From the NCBI GenBank assembly GCA_026261815.1, contig JAMPIT010000484.1:11816501-11880500 (forward strand): a stretch of DNA of 64,000 bases, given 5' to 3'. This document shows, one piece after another, positions 1 to 14,550 of the stretch; position 1 is the stretch's first letter; each line of letters opens with the position of its first letter. Made by a program: the position numbers and the translations under genes. Source of the stretch: Monarcha castaneiventris obscurior (Eukaryota > Chordata > Aves > Passeriformes > Monarchidae). The notes beneath the pieces were generated by a model. That model ran no database searches. It saw only the letters and a list, made by a program, of their open reading frames with translations, and was not told the DNA's origin.

Positions 1-3000
1 ATAGTGGTGCTGGGTAGCTTGTGTTGATGTTCAATATTCAGCTGAGGCTGTGCTCAGTTGGAGCTGGGTGAAAAGTCTTGGCAGAGAAACAGCAGCATCT
101 CCCTCTCATACCTCCCTGTCCTGCCACGTGAACCTCTTTCCCAGGCTGGTGGAGGTACTCTTGTCTACCAGAGCACAATGCCAGGCAAGTGGGACAGCTC
201 GATGGTGAGGCACCCGCTTACAGAGCTGGGGAAGGGAGGAGCAGGCAGGTGCAGCACCCCGAGGCAGCCCAGCCCCTGGGAGGGTGTTCCTGGGCAGTGT
301 GACCCACACCAGAGGTGCCCTGCTCAGTTCACTCTGCTGCAGGAGCTGCTCATCCCTCACTTTTGCCATGCCAGAGCTGCACATGTCAGGTGATGCACCA
401 GCCTTGTAAATGATTTAGGGTCCACATCAAGAGCCCATCAATTATGTACCCTGGGACTTAATTATTTAGCTTGACAGGAGTCTCTCCCCTTAATTTCTTT
501 GTCTTCTCAGTCTCCCGTGTCACAACAGAGCTGTGGACGCTCTGGTGGGAAGGGTGCATTGTCACATGTTTCTGCTTCTCCTCCGTGTTGCCCAAAACTC
601 ATCTGTTTCCCCCTTCCCTCAGCAAAAGAGGAAAACGAGACCCAGACATGATTCCAGGGCCAGGTGAGGGTCTGGGCCCTTTCACCATCACTGCTGTGCT
701 CTGCCCTTGAGTTGCGTCAGGGACTGGACTCTGACACTGGTCTAAATGAGCCAATTTAGGAGTTTTTGGGGATGCTGTGGGTGAGATGGATGCTGGGATG
801 AATTTTTGTGGTTTCTAAAGCCCTTTCTGCCAGCTGGTCACACACCAACAGACAATGAAGAGAGTTCCAGCAGCCATTCTAGCAGCCCTTCCAGGTGCTC
901 CCTGGCAGCACTGGGGATCCTGCCTGGGGTGATGCCTGCCCGTCACACTGAGAGCCATCAGCACATGCCATAATTCACTCCTCTCTTTTTCCCTGCTCTT
1001 TTCTTCCCTTCTATCTCCTTCTTTATCTGAACTTTTAAACTCCACGTCTGGTGCAGATTTTTACAGTAACTCAAGCCTTTGAGAATTGTTAATGCTGGGC
1101 TGTTTTCACAGTGACATTAATATGCACTGCAAAAATGCCGAGTATCAGAAGTCGGTCACTGCTGCTGGGTTGTGACAGCCACAGGAGAGCAGAGATGAGG
1201 ACATGACCATGCTGGAGGGGCACAGCTCAGGCAGGCAAGGCCCCAGATTTGACAGGATTTCCTCTCCACGCCATCTCTTCGCCATATCTTGGCATGTTTT
1301 TAAGCATGTTTATTTTTCGACCCTCAAAAACTACCTTTTCCTAAAATAAATAAAACTAAGCCCGGGAGTGTAGGATTTTAAAGCAACCCTACAATAACAA
1401 AGCAGTGTGTGCAGATCAGTTGTCACCAGCAACCCTACAAAAACAAAATAATACACGCAACCCTATACAACACTGAAACAACTGCTACGGGCTTGCGAGG
1501 AAGGAAATATATTTTCCAGTGTCAAGCTTAACAAGACTTTGTTCTGCAGTAAACTCAGGGGTCAGAAGGGGGATGTAAGGACCAAAACACCTTGAGCGGA
1601 GTAACTTTAATGTCACGCAGCAGGCAGGGTCGTGGGACACGCGGCAAACACCACTCCGTTAGCGCGGGGTTTAATAGTCTGGAGAAGGAAAAGAAAGCGA
1701 GGGTTTGCGATGAAACAGGAAGTTCCCTCTAATCCTGGGGCCTTTGAAGAATTGTCAAAGGAATGAGAAGTCTGAATGTTTGAAAAGGCTCTGGACTGTG
1801 GAGCCAGAGGGGGCAGGGGGACACGGAGAGGGAGGCATCGAGCACAGACCTTCTCCAGACCCACACTCCACTCTTTGTTCCTCTTTTCTTTTTTTCTTAA
1901 ATTATTAGATTTTTTTTCATTGCTTATTTTTTTTCTCTGTCACACACACACGCACTTTCTGAGGCCAGCAAGAATTTTCTTACAGTATAAGCAAAGCCCC
2001 AATCCTACACCATGGTATTGCTGCCGTGGCATTCCCCACACCTTCCTGCAGAGCAGCACGTGGAAGTAGCTCTGTGATCCAGGCTCTTTTCATGCATGAC
2101 ACACAAACCATTTTTTTGAGGAAGTGTTTAGGGAGTTTGAAAAGTTCTGGTTAGCTGCCTTTTTTATATTTTTAAAATAATTTTTTTCTGCCTCTTCTAT
2201 TTTTTGGGTGTGGCGTTTCTGTGTGGCTGCAGGAGCACGCAGGCAATGCCTCCACTTCTCCTAGTGCCTGGTCAGCCAAGAGCCACCAAAGAAAATTCCT
2301 GTATGACTTCCAAGACATTTGCTCAGCATTTGAAATGCAAATATGCAGAAAAAGAGTAGTTCAGTGGCTTAGCTATTACTAGAGGGAATCTGGTTGTGCA
2401 AAACTGGTGATGATGGTGATGATAATGATGATGATGAAAGACTGGTTCAGGGTTGAATTTAATGACCTGTAGTGTGCTAGTAAAGGGGAATGGACACAAG
2501 ACCTGAGAGAGATTTTCAGCTAGTTGAAGGCATCAGGAGATGCCCAGTGCTGGAGGGATGCCTCCAGGCACATCTCCACGGGGAATGGGTTTCATTTCCT
2601 TTCAAGCCCAAGGTGAGGAAGACCAGCTCTTTCTTCCTATGTACTAAGGGAAACAGGATCTGCCCTTCCCAGGCGAAAACTGCTGGTGATGAGTTGCCTT
2701 TTCCCCTTGCAGGGTGCCCTCCCCAGTGCCCAGAAATGGCAAGACACAAGCAGTGAGGTAGCCGAGAGGGTGCACCCAGCTGCTCTGCAGAGAGGGTGAG
2801 CCTGGTGAAGGGAGCCTGGAGGGAGAGCCAAGACACTGTCATGACACTGTGCTTTCCTCTGTGCTAATTGTACGCTTGGGACCAAATTTAGACTGGTGTA
2901 ACTCTGCTGAAGTCACCAGGGATTAATTTGGCCTCTGGTGGCTCCATTGTTTCAGCTAAATGAGTCAGAAGAAGCAGCCTATTCTTATCTGTGCACAGTG

Positions 3001-6000
3001 GGGCAGTGGCAGTAATGGCTCGGTGAGGCAGAGCCCAAAAGCAGCGTGACTGGGACCTGGGATCGGGGCTTCCACGAGACGAATGGGGCTGCAAGAGGAA
3101 ATGTTTTGACATTTGGGTTATAGATGGAGGCAGGCTCGGCGTGGGTGCGAGCGGCGCTCACCGCTGCTGCAGGCGGAGGGGAAGGGGGCTGGCAGGTTCC
3201 CTGAATATTCGGCAGTGCCGTTTGGAGTTCCTCAATTCTTCGGCCACCGGAGAGGGAAGCTGTGGCTCTGGAAGGGGCACGTGGTGTCAGAGGGGACTTC
3301 ACACCACTTCCCGGCCCGGTGAGAAAGGGGAGCCCAGGCTGGAAATGTTCAAAAAGCACCGCCTGCATCCCTGGCTGTTCGTGCTTCTTCCAGTGGCTGG
3401 CTGTGGGGAAGGAGTGATGGGACAGAGCATGGCCTTGCACAGGGCTGGAGTAGATGTTTTAGGCAAAAGTTTTGACTGCTAGCCCAAGGCAGTGTGCTGG
3501 TTTAGCATGTGGTGAATTTCCTCAAACTTGTGGGAAATTGAGGATGATTTGGAAAGCCACGATTTTTCCAGCCCAGGTTCAGTACGAGCTGTTTCCAAGC
3601 AGAGAGATGTTGGCTCTGAAGGAACTGTGTGTATCACCCAGCCAGCATCCAGCCTTGTGGTGGGCAGTTTTGGAGGGGAAATGGAGCAGGCAACGGAGAG
3701 GAAAATGTTGTTTCCCTTCCCATGCCTGTTGCTGCCCCATCTCCCCTTTTCCTGCTGTATCCACTGGGCAGAGAAGCACAAGAATTCAGTCTCCAAGGCT
3801 GTCAACCTGGCACATTTCGCCATGGCCAAACACTTTTTAAAGTGAGTACAAAGGCAGATCTTCTTCTGAGGATGGAGATAACAATAGGTAGGAAGGGCGG
3901 GGGAGAGCAGACCTGGAGCCTCGCTGCTCCCAGAGCTCCTGCACCTCCACAGCTTGAACGGGCGCATTCCTAGCGTCCGGGGCTGGATAATAAGCAGAGC
4001 CACAGCAGCTATTCAGGAGGCTCTGACCCTGGCTAGGTAACTACATAATGAGCCTGTTTGAATTGCTCCCGTCCCTGCCAAAGGGGTGGGATCGGGGGAT
4101 GCTTTTGTTTGCAATAATGAACCTGTAATTATGCTACATTTCTTGGTTTTAGCCACATTTTTTTTGTGTGTGTTGTTCTCTTTGTATTGACAGATTTATG
4201 GCCAGGATACTCCACTGCACCAGCAGCCGTACGGCACCGTGTGGAGACTGTCTGACTGTCGGCTCGGAAAGGTGTGGGGAGAGGAGGAGGAGGGGGCTCT
4301 TTGCACTACCGCAGTCCCCGAAGGGTTAAATAAATGTATTAAAATTAATACAGATGGCACAGGTGCTGCCTTTCCAAAAGTCACAGGTTTCAGCAGGGCA
4401 GGAAAAAAAAATCTTTTGGGCTCCAGGTGAATTAAAATTAAAAAAAAAAAAAAAAAAAGAAAAGTAGGGAACGAAATAAATAAATAGCACATACCAGATT
4501 TCAGCTCCAAGGCGCTCAATAAAATTACACTTTGAAATGCAAGGATTAAGCAGAGTAGGTGACAAGGTAACTTTGTTAACAGGCTAATCTCTTGCCTTAA
4601 CAGAGACAGGGGATTTACATGTGACTGCACAAACCTGCTTTATGGTCTTTTTTCCAGCTGGAGATGGTAGGAAGGGGGAAGGAGGAGATGGGACAGGGTT
4701 GGATGTTGTCGAACCATTTGTAAAATGGGTTTAAACAATGTTTTTCTTATTGATTTAGGTTTGTTTGTGGGTTTTTTAAGCAAGTCTGCGTGAAAATTTG
4801 TCACCAATAATCAGCTGTTTCCAAAAGGTTCAGGTAGGGGATGATGAAGATGTCACAGAATAATGAGTAATTGGGTAAAACCATTTGTGGCACCATTTCT
4901 CCCTAAATGGTTTTATTTGCTTTCTTATAAAAAGCCAACCAGTATCATGGGCTATTCAAAATGCCATGTCAGGACTATTTTGCCCTGAGTCTTTCTCCAG
5001 ATTTCAGCACTTCTTCACCAAGGAATGTGTGAATTCTAAATTCAGGGTACTTTTTTCAAACAGCTCCTCTGTTCTTGGGCAGGGAAGGGGCAAGGGGAGA
5101 AAGAAAATTAAATAATAATAGTAAAAAATTTAGAGCTTTAGGTCTTTACATTTCTGTTCATTACTAAGATGAGAGTGATGAGCAAATGAACATGAAATGA
5201 GACCTGGATCCCCCTGTGAGGGTTTGTATGATACAGTACCCACTTCTCTGTGCCCAGGGTCCAGCCACCCCAGCCATCCCTCCTCATGCAGCAGGCAGAG
5301 TGCTCCTGGCTTTTCCATTTAACTCCTTCAAGTGTCAGTGAGGATCTCCATGATGAACCAGGGGAAATGCTGGGAAGCAATCCGTTCAAACCTTACCCAG
5401 GCTTCTTTGTTTCTGGATAAAAACGGCAATGCGAAAACCAACTCCTCCACAGGGTTCATCTGAAATTCAACAGAAAACAGGCTGAGCATGTTCTCTGGTT
5501 TTAAATAGATCTGGTGAAAGTATTTATCGTGTTGTATTTGTTGCGGCATATTTGGGGTGTTTGTGGTGACTGCAGGCAGAGGGACAGATTCTGTATGGAA
5601 ACTTGGTGTCAGATCCCCAGCCCATTTACAGATTCATGTGCTGGACCATTTCTGGATGAGATTTCAGCTTTTTCAAGTGGGTGAAGATGATCTCATCTAT
5701 GAGGGCATGGAAACAGACATTCTAGTGAGGGAGGGGAAAGCTGGTTTTCCCTTTGCTTTGATCCCTGGGTAGCAGGAGGGAAGACAGTTCCATTCAGAAG
5801 GGTTGTGTACCTCGGCTGAGTATGACTGTTTAAACATTTCCAAGCAATCATCCCAAAGAGTCTTGTCTACTGATGCTGAAATTTTTTTAAAAATTATGTG
5901 GTTGAGCATTACCCCTCAGGGTTACATCCAGTCCTGTATTTCAATCTACCTTTGCAGGACGGTGAGTGGAAAGGCTCAGCAGTCCATCTGCCCAAAACAG

Positions 6001-6500
6001 CCATGGCCAGCTTGTCCATGGATATGCCAGGAGGTCATGGAGCCGACAGGAGTACAGGCAGAGGTCAGAACTGCAGTGGTGTGGTGGGACAGGAGGTGGA
6101 AGGATGGGACAGGGCTGTCACCCAGCATGGCTGTCACCATTTCCCTTGGGGAGCCATCCAACTCCCCCAAGAAAATATTCAGCTTTGTGTTGAGTTCAAC
6201 AAACTTGATGAAAGGACTGGTCCAAGCCCCAGCTGTAGCTTGGCCAGTGAGGACCTGCAGTATTGCACTGAGTCCCCTCTGCCCCTCTGGATATCAGGGA
6301 CAGCCAGAGCACATCCTCCACACAGCTTTCGGATGACAATGGAACTCGTCTGCTCACCGCTGCCCAAGGATTTGCGATTGCATAGGGACCAGGCAGGCAG
6401 CCGTGTGCCAGCCCTAGCAGGGCTCATCAGAGGTGGACTGCTGACTGTGACCACACCAAGCACTTTCTCGAGCATGGACAGAAGAGAAAGTAAAAATTAC
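1..6500. other. 3' flank, no gene recognised
   Basis: The segment holds a GAT-rich microsatellite (2408-2437), an A19 tract (4440-4458), a triplicated GCAACCCTA motif (1383-1467) and T-rich patches (1885-1935, 2160-2200). All open frames are short and unrelated to known proteins. Confidence 0.6.
2408..2437. repeat. GAT/GGT-type trinucleotide repeat
   Basis: TGATGATGGTGATGATAATG followed by more GATs; imperfect. Confidence 0.85.
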
Positions 6501-7530
6501 TCACTTTAAAAATCAGGCACAACCTCAACTATGTTGAGGTTTATCCACGGTTTGGGCGCTAAAACATATTCAAACCTAGCAGCAGATACTTATTCTGTGC
6601 AGGAATCTGACCAATTGTTTCCCTTCTCTCTCTTGTCCTTATACCTTAAATCATTTTGACCTTTAATTGGCCCTAATTTGCCCACAGACGGCCCTGGGAC
6701 CCTTCAACACATTTGCTTGTAATTGGGTCTCTTTGTTATTTTTCCAGAGAGCCACTGCTGGTTGTTTCTTTTTGAAAACACTGTGGCGTATCATTGAGAG
6801 CGGAGCCGCTTTTAAATGAGCCCTGCTGGAGGCCAGGAGAGCCCTGTGAAAGCCCAGCAGAGAGAGACAGGGCTATCTAAACGCAATTATCATATCACTG
6901 TGAAAACGTGAAACCAGCCTGAGCTTAAGCAAACATCACCCGCCCCTGGGCTGAGGGTGGTAAAAGCTTTGCTGGGAGGTGCGGGGTTGAACCCATGGGA
7001 GAGGTTATCCTGCCATCACACCTTTCGCCGGCAAAGCAGGGAATGTCTCTCTGCCTGTTGCTTGCTGCGACTGGGCCATGTGTTTTCCTTGGTGGTTTTA
7101 TTTAAATTCACCTTATTTCAGTGTGATGGTTTGCAAGGGATTGCTCTGGTACAGCCACGGGCCACTGCCCTGCAGAGCAGGAACGGGACAGCCCAGGAAA
7201 GGAGCAGCAAGAGCAGCAGGCGACTGTGCCAGCAGACAGCTGCTCTGTGTGTGCCACTAATCTGGCTGTGGCCACAGTTTGCCCCTAGCCCTGCTCATAA
7301 TGTCATCAAGATCTTAACTGTCCACAGCGAAGTTAGGACAGCGAGGGATAATACTGCAGGCAGATAACATCTGCGCTGCCTCCTGCACTAATGGACACTT
7401 GTTCTGTAACCGAGTCTCCGCTCTGTCAGCCCTGCAGCAGGAGGCCTCTCGTTAATATTCGCTCCATGCAGACCTTACAATCAAGTTAAGCTACAGGGCC
7501 ATCGAGCCTCTGACCACAGGTTGTTGTGCC
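6501..7530. other. 3' flank segment with enhancer-like motif content
   Basis: It includes a 9-bp perfect inverted repeat (6521-6541), homeodomain-type TAATTG sites (6661-6730), GGATAA (7346-7351), AGATAA directly abutting CATCTG (7362-7373) and a RUNX-type ACCACA (7513-7518). No coding content. Regulatory function is a guess. Confidence 0.3.
6521..6541. repeat. Perfect 9-bp inverted repeat, 3-nt loop
   Basis: AACCTCAAC-TAT-GTTGAGGTT. Confidence 0.9.
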
Positions 7531-10500
7531 CGTGGTCCTCTTGGAGCTTGAGGCTGGTGCCCAAGAACATGGGAACCGCAGTGTGTCCCGTAAAGCCGTT
7601 TTAGTGCCAGATCCCAAACAAATTTACCTTCCATGGCTTACAGCATTCACACAGGCAGCACCCACAGACTCCATTGCCTTGGAATAGGTCAGCAAACTAC
7701 ATCTCACTTTGTACAAAAAGTCAAGTGAGCCAAGGCTGGAGCTAAGGCTGGATTTCTGCCCTGCAGAGGGGAGTTTTTTTATCAGGTCAGTCTGTTCATG
7801 TGTGGCTCCAGCAAGGAAAAGACACTGCTGTTTTCACCTGGCTGACACCTGTGGGGGTCAAATGTAATTGAGGAGGACGTGCTGCTCTGCAAAGGTAGAA
7901 GGTATGATGATGCCTCCTGTCCCTCGAGGTCATGCACTGAGACAGGCATGGCAAGATGGTGTAAAATGTAAGAGGCACGTGTTTGGAAGGAAGAGATAGT
8001 CCTGCCCTACCAGCACAGCTGTTAAATGTAGCTGAAACCAGCACAGATGGATCTTTAGAAACAGGCAAACCTCCAAAGTCCTCCATTGCCCCTGGATAAT
8101 TCTTGATCTGTGGGGCTGGAGGCTGTAGTTTCTGATGATCAAGGCATCTAACTGGAGTTAGACATCTAATTATGTGGATGGAATTAGCTCAGTAAAGTGA
8201 GTCTTAGCAGTTGGCAGCAAGACTCCTAGTTATTTAAAGTTTCTGCCATAATTTGCCAAAACATAACTGGCTTTCAGGTGCTGGGGAAAGAAGCCCATCA
8301 AAGTGTCCCCCATTCCTCTGCAGGTCAGATCATGCTTAGCCAGAGCCATGTAAAAGGAACAGGACTCCTTTGCCCAAATCTCCACCAGCTGGGGCAGCTC
8401 ACCCAAATTACCAAACTCTGAATGCAGCTGGCACAGAGAGACTCCAGGTGTGACTGGAGAGCTGGTTTCAGCCCAGGGATCAACTGCAGTCCTGCCACTG
8501 CAGTCAAGGAAAGCCCTTTTCTAAAGGTAACACGGAGCCAGCAGGCCTGGGGGTGAGGTTTGGGATCCACACAATGCACCCAGGCATGGCTGGGTCCTTC
8601 CTGGGAGGACAGACTGGGCACAGAGAGCACGGCACTGCCAAAGCAGGGCTGGACACTCTCGAGTCTGCAACACTGAAGCTGGGAAGAATTTTGTAATTGT
8701 CTTCAAAACCTGCATCTCTCCCCTGACTTTACTGTTAATGTTTTTCCACTGTTTTTCTGATGTTTCTGTCCAGGTTGCTTAAGATCCAAGACTTTTTATT
8801 TCTGTTGATGAGGTTCTGGTCATATGTGGGCTTTTGCTGGGGTTCAGCAGTGCATCCCTGCTGTAACACCCCAAAGCCTTTACAGTGTCCTGGCAGATGC
8901 CAGTCCTCGTAAGTATATTTAGACATGGAATCCTTGCCCTTGAGCTCCAGGTGTCCAGGGTTTTTGCATATGCAAATATTTGCAAAGTCAGGGCTCTGTT
9001 TGTACTGCCTGTTTAATAATTTAAGTTTATATTTAAGTTTCTGATGCTATGTTCATTTTTTTTTTAATCCAGCCATAATTTTAAGGAAAGAGGTTTCTTG
9101 CTTTGCTTTTTAAGCAGATGTCTGAAGTGTAGCTCATGAGTTCAGTAGGTCGCTGCAGTAGATACAAAGTCTGGGCCCAGTTGTTTGAGCTGGGGTCTCT
9201 AGTTTTGAGCAGTGATGAAGGAGCAGGAGAACTGTACTGTACAAAGTTAAACTGTCCCATCACCGTTCCTGATGCTCCTTTGTCCCAGTGGCTGCTAGGA
9301 TGTGCTTTCTGCTGTCAGGCCATTACACCGGTCTGTGCTTGGTGCTGAGTCAGAAACCTGGTCAGCTGTCCTGCCTCTGAGCAAGACAAACACACCAGGA
9401 CACGCCTGCACATGCCAGATCCTCTGATAAGCCGGCATTTCTCAGGGGGCTTGGATACAGTCCCTGCCACAGGAAGGGGATATCTATGTCACGGACGCCC
9501 TTTGCACCACCTTGGTCAGATCTGGAGAAAAAACACAGAGGGGACAGTGGCATGGGAGTTTGTTCCTGCTGTTCTCCGACAGCAGTGCATGGAGCAGCAG
9601 AGGGTAATGGTTTCAGGGCTGCAGTCAGGACTAGAAAATTCCCCTTTCAACAATTCTCTGTTTTATTAGAACAAAAAATCTTGAATGCTCAGGCAGGAAG
9701 AAGTCATTTTTCCAAAATAGACAGTGATGAATTTGGGAAAATTGGAGGGATGCCAAGGAGTTACAGCAGACTGAAAACTGGGTGACTTTCCTGGGAGTGA
9801 CCAGGGAAGCTTTCAAAGCCACCAACCCCCACTTCCCCACCACTGCCACAGGAGAGCTGAAACCTTGGCGGGCAGAGGAGTCACTGCCACCACTGCTGCC
9901 TCCTTTTCTTGCTGCCAGATAAAGAGGACAGACTCTCCTTTTTCACCCCATTCTGCTCACACAATAGGAGAAAGGGATCAGCGCCAAAATTACAAGTGTG
10001 AGCCCTTAATGCATCAGGTTGAACAATGGGCTTTGGAGGCGTCTGCCTTGTCGCGAGAAGCAGTACAGCTAGTTCTGACTACCCAGTGCCATGGAAAAAA
10101 ACCTCATTGTCCTGGCAAAATGCTCCCCAGAACGAAAACACCCTCCTCCTTCTTTCTTCAGCTTCCTAATGGGAAGCAAAATAACAAACCAGGCCCACAA
10201 TTAAACAAACATGCCACTAACCGAGCTGAGCTCAAGTGTAACAGATGTTGTTGCAGTTGGACCAGGCTGGAGGCCGGGAGCAAGCCACGCTGGCTGGCTG
10301 CTGCTCCCAGGATGCTGTTGCTGAAAGGGTTTCTTTGCCACACCACAGTCTCCTTCCACCAATCTTTCTTCCTTTTTCTCTGGTATGCTTTTTTTCTTGC
10401 TCTCCCCCTTGTCCTGGTGCATCCCCATCTGGTCTACCTCATCATGTCTCATTCATCACTTCATCAATTTCACTTTTTAGCACTCAAAACCACAGGTTTT

Positions 10501-13500
10501 ATTTCAGAAAAGCTCAAGAGATAGGGCAAAGCCACGTCAATTAACTTTTTAGGCCATGTTAGTGTAGGAGAATAAAACAATTCTTTTCCTCCATTTCTCT
10601 TCTCTTGATCTGTCTCCTCACTGGCACCCAGGCTCCACAAGGATGCTCAATGCCACCTCCCAGTTCCTGCAGTCCCCCCCAGGTTTGATGTCTGTGGTGC
10701 AGGTGACTGTGAGGCTGTAGCTCAGCACACCTGAAATTCCCACCCCCAAAGTGCTTCTCCTGCAAATATTACAGGCATCTGCAACACAAGAAATTTGGTA
10801 TTTGAGAGGTGACAGAGATGGCTAAAGAAAGGCAAAAAAAAAGGAAATTGTGTCCTTTTCATATCTGGCTGAATCCATCTTCTCTGCGGCTTCACAACTC
10901 TGGTGCAGTCCATGATGGGAGTCTCATCACCTCCAAGGCTTAAAGTCACTGAATCCCCACCTGGCACCAACTGGCTGATGCCTCTGCTAGCCCATGCACC
11001 CCCTCATTCACTGGGATATGTTCCTTCCGACTCCACATCAAAGGGACCAAAATAATTTGGCACATGGCAGAGTCAGAGGCTGCTTGGCCTTGCTTGTTCC
11101 CCAGCAAAGCTGTGCCAGGGTTGTATCACTGCTGGAGGAACGAGAGGGACTCAGGGCTGGGTGACAGTGGCACTCCAGGGCAGGGGACAGGCTTCACAGG
11201 CCTTTGAGTCACTCCCTAGAGCAAAGCCTCCTCTCATCGGAGAGCCATGGTCACCAACACCTTGCTGAGGTGTTTTGAAGAGGAATACAGGGCTGTACAT
11301 TGGAGCATCTCTGCCCACACACATCTTTGGCTTGTCTTTTGTTCTATTTGCTCTTGCAATTACAAGGCCCTGTGCAGTGGGGTTTCGCTTTACTCCAGCC
11401 TGCTGTAGCACTGTGACTTCTGTGACTATTAACAGAAGTCTAAGGAAGTAAGAAAAGTTAACTTCTCTTTCTCCTTCAAGCAGGGAAGCTGGAAGATCCC
11501 TGAAATCTTTCCTGAGGTGTCTCAGAACTGGGACTGAGCCAGTACAGAGGCCCTCAGAGCCACATGTCACCACCAGCACTGTTTGGGACTGGAGCATCCC
11601 CCACCTGCCACACTCAGAAATTCTATACAGTGGAGCAGGTAAGCAGCTCAGAGTGAAACCTTGCTTGGTTTACCCTGTTTGTCAGGCAAGACAGGCTGGA
11701 TACCCTGGGCACTGGCAATATTAAGCCACCACCTCTCAATGCTCTGCTGTGGAACCAGCCAAATGCACAACTGTTATGGGCCAGGTCTGCCAGTTCAGCA
11801 CTCTGATGGTCAGAGTGAGAGCAGCACAGGCACGGAGACCTCCAGCCAGAACAGGCTTTCACTGCTCCCAGTGCAGTGCTGAGTGGTATTTCCACTCATA
11901 TGACAAATTTATGAACAAGCAACAAGGAGCTTTCGGCAGAAAGTATCCCTGTTGTCAAAACCCCCTTCCAGGTGAAAATGAAAAACAGTTCCAGGTGAAC
12001 ATCCAGGTATTCCAGACTAGGGAGGTACTGGAAGTAAATCACAGCAAGCCAACAAACCACCTATCTCTTTACCTAGGATTTGGGGACTTTATACTTTGGA
12101 ACTGCTTACACTGAGATAAAGCACCTCAGATGAAAATCTGATGGAGGTATTGGGTTTTACTTCCTTTTTCACAGCTGTTAGACACAATGCATGCACATGT
12201 TACTGCACATTTGATAAATACAGCAGCAATTTGACAAGGTTGGCTTTTTAAGACAGTTGATGACATGAGCTAAAATGAACTGGGATTTACCATCCAGAAG
12301 TGGATGCAAAATTATCAGACTTCAAGTAACTCAGGAGTTATCCTGTCTCATAAAACAGTGGTGCTTTGTTCAAAAAATGCATCTTTCTTCTCACTGCCCT
12401 TTATTCTTCACCCCACCCCCTTTCTCTCATTTAAAACACAAATTTACCTCTGTTCAGTTCCCGCTCTGTTGCCCACAGCATCTTTTATTTTCACAGCAGC
12501 TTGGAAATGCAGATTTTGTGACTAAGACCTAGAGAAACACATCTTGTTACGGCAATGTATGGGCTGTGGCTGCACAGCAGCCTCCCTCCTCTCACCGGCT
12601 CTGGAGCTCACTGGATACTGCTCTGAGCCTGTTCAGGATGCTGAGCAGCAGAATGAAAGCAATTTTTGGTTTGGTTAGGTTTTATGCCAGTTCAGTGTAT
12701 CGAGGCAGGTCTTTACAGGGTCAAGTGAGAAGGAAAGGAAAAGAAGGAGACCAAGTAGGAGAGTGTTCTCAGCAGAGAGGTTGGCTGGGGATGCTGCAGA
12801 GCTGCTGCCTCCAGCCCTGTTTCTTTAATTCTGGTACATTATATGTCTTGTATGGACGCTTGTTCTGGTTCTTGCTCAATGCATTGACCTGAACATGCTG
12901 TTTAACAGCAGTTCTTCCCTTAGTCCCATGCCAGTGAAGACCTCTGTGGTATCTGTATTTTAAAGCCAATTTAATTCCAGTCATCTGTAAGCAGGACTAT
13001 TTTGATAGAGCTGGGGAAGTGATGACACAAATAGTTGATAGCACAAATAGTTGTGCTGGCAGATCAGAAGAGGTGGCAACCTCTGGATGAGAGCCATGAA
13101 AAGCAGCTGTGGACAGACACCTCTGCACAGAGTTTGGCTGCAGCTGGAACAGGATGCACAGCATAGAGCTTCAGTCACCGTTCTATCAGGTCAAAGGAAG
13201 GGGAAGGGTGAATCAGTCCAGAACAAATGAAAAGTATTCTGAATGCTGGCTCATAAAATGAAAGGGGACTTTTAAAATCTCAGCAAAAAACCATTTGGCT
13301 AATCTTCCACCATTCTGTTATTTCTGTTGTCAATCTAGCACGTTTTAATTCCCATCTCAGACAAAAGTAGAAATACCAGGATACCACCAAGTAATTGTTG
13401 GTTCTGCAGCTCTTCAGGTCAGGAAGAAGCAGAAGTAGTGGGGATTTCTCATTAAATATCCTCCCAGTTTCTAGAAGTGTATCTGTACAGTCTTGAGTGT

Positions 13501-14550
13501 CTCAGCTGCTTCTAGAGCAGACGCTGTAAGGCACCAGCAATAGCACCATTTCTGATTGTGACTCAGTCCAATTTGGCTGAAACATCTCTGATGCCTCATC
13601 CCATGAGCTCTGGAGCTCTCCATGCATTGCTTCATGTCCAAGTGAACATTTACTGGAAAGAGAAAGTAAACTGAAGGGGAAGCACCCCCTGTGACACGGA
13701 GCAAGAGATGAAGGCAGGACTGAGTGAGATTAAAAATGCTGTGTGGTGGCGAATCTCAACCACTGTAACAGCCCTCAGGAGAGCTGCTACAAACCAGAAT
13801 AGCTTGTAACAGCCCTGTGGGACCAGGGCCAGAGCAAGGAAAGTGTCAGCCAGCTTTGTCCCCCTCACAGAACTGAAGTTTATCATGACTTGGAAAGCAA
13901 AGGATCTGTTTTGTCTCCTTGGAAATAGGGATCTAAGGATGCCAGATGATTAGGGCTCTTTTAACAGAAAATGCAAATTAGGAGTATCTCATAATCCTGT
14001 GATCTGTTCACTTTTCATCCAGCGATTACTTTCTCTTTTAGATCCTTCTTCTGTCCCTCCTGGATGGAGCCCCCACTTTTGCAGAGCACTGGCCATGTGA
14101 TGCCATGCTCATGCAGGCCTGGAGGAGCCTTGCTTTTTCTAGTACCACCATCTGGATGAAAAGGTGAGCTTTTGCTGCAACCAGGCCTGCCCTTAACCCT
14201 CAGGTCACTGGTGACAGCATGCCTGACATCCACGTATGCCTACAAACATTCCGGGAGATCTCTCTGATGCAAAGGCCCTTTGGCCATGTGCTGCTATGTG
14301 AGGCAGCCTCCATCTCTTTGCATTTCAATCGCATCCATCTACAGCCAATCATCCGGGAATCTTGTCACTTGCATGAAGTCCCCTCTGCTCCATAATTACA
14401 AGGGCCAAACTAAGGTCTTTAAATGGTTTGTGAGGTGATCCAGATGATGAGGATGTGACCTAAGGTATCAAAACTTCCAGCAATAAAGGGGCATCATCGT
14501 TAGCTAACCCCCTTCAGGGGCTGGTATGTGGCAAGCCCTGGAATGCACCA
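7531..14550. other. 3' flank, no gene recognised
   Basis: Unremarkable noncoding sequence. Longest frames (219 codons at 9865-10524, 148 codons at 11151-11597) show no family resemblance and no plausible splice structure. Confidence 0.6.

Noticed and set aside
12114..12132. AGATAA-N7-CAGATG as a TAL1-GATA composite
   Set aside because: The order and orientation are opposite to the canonical E-box-N8-GATA arrangement, and about 30 AGATAA/TTATCT sites are expected by chance in the window.
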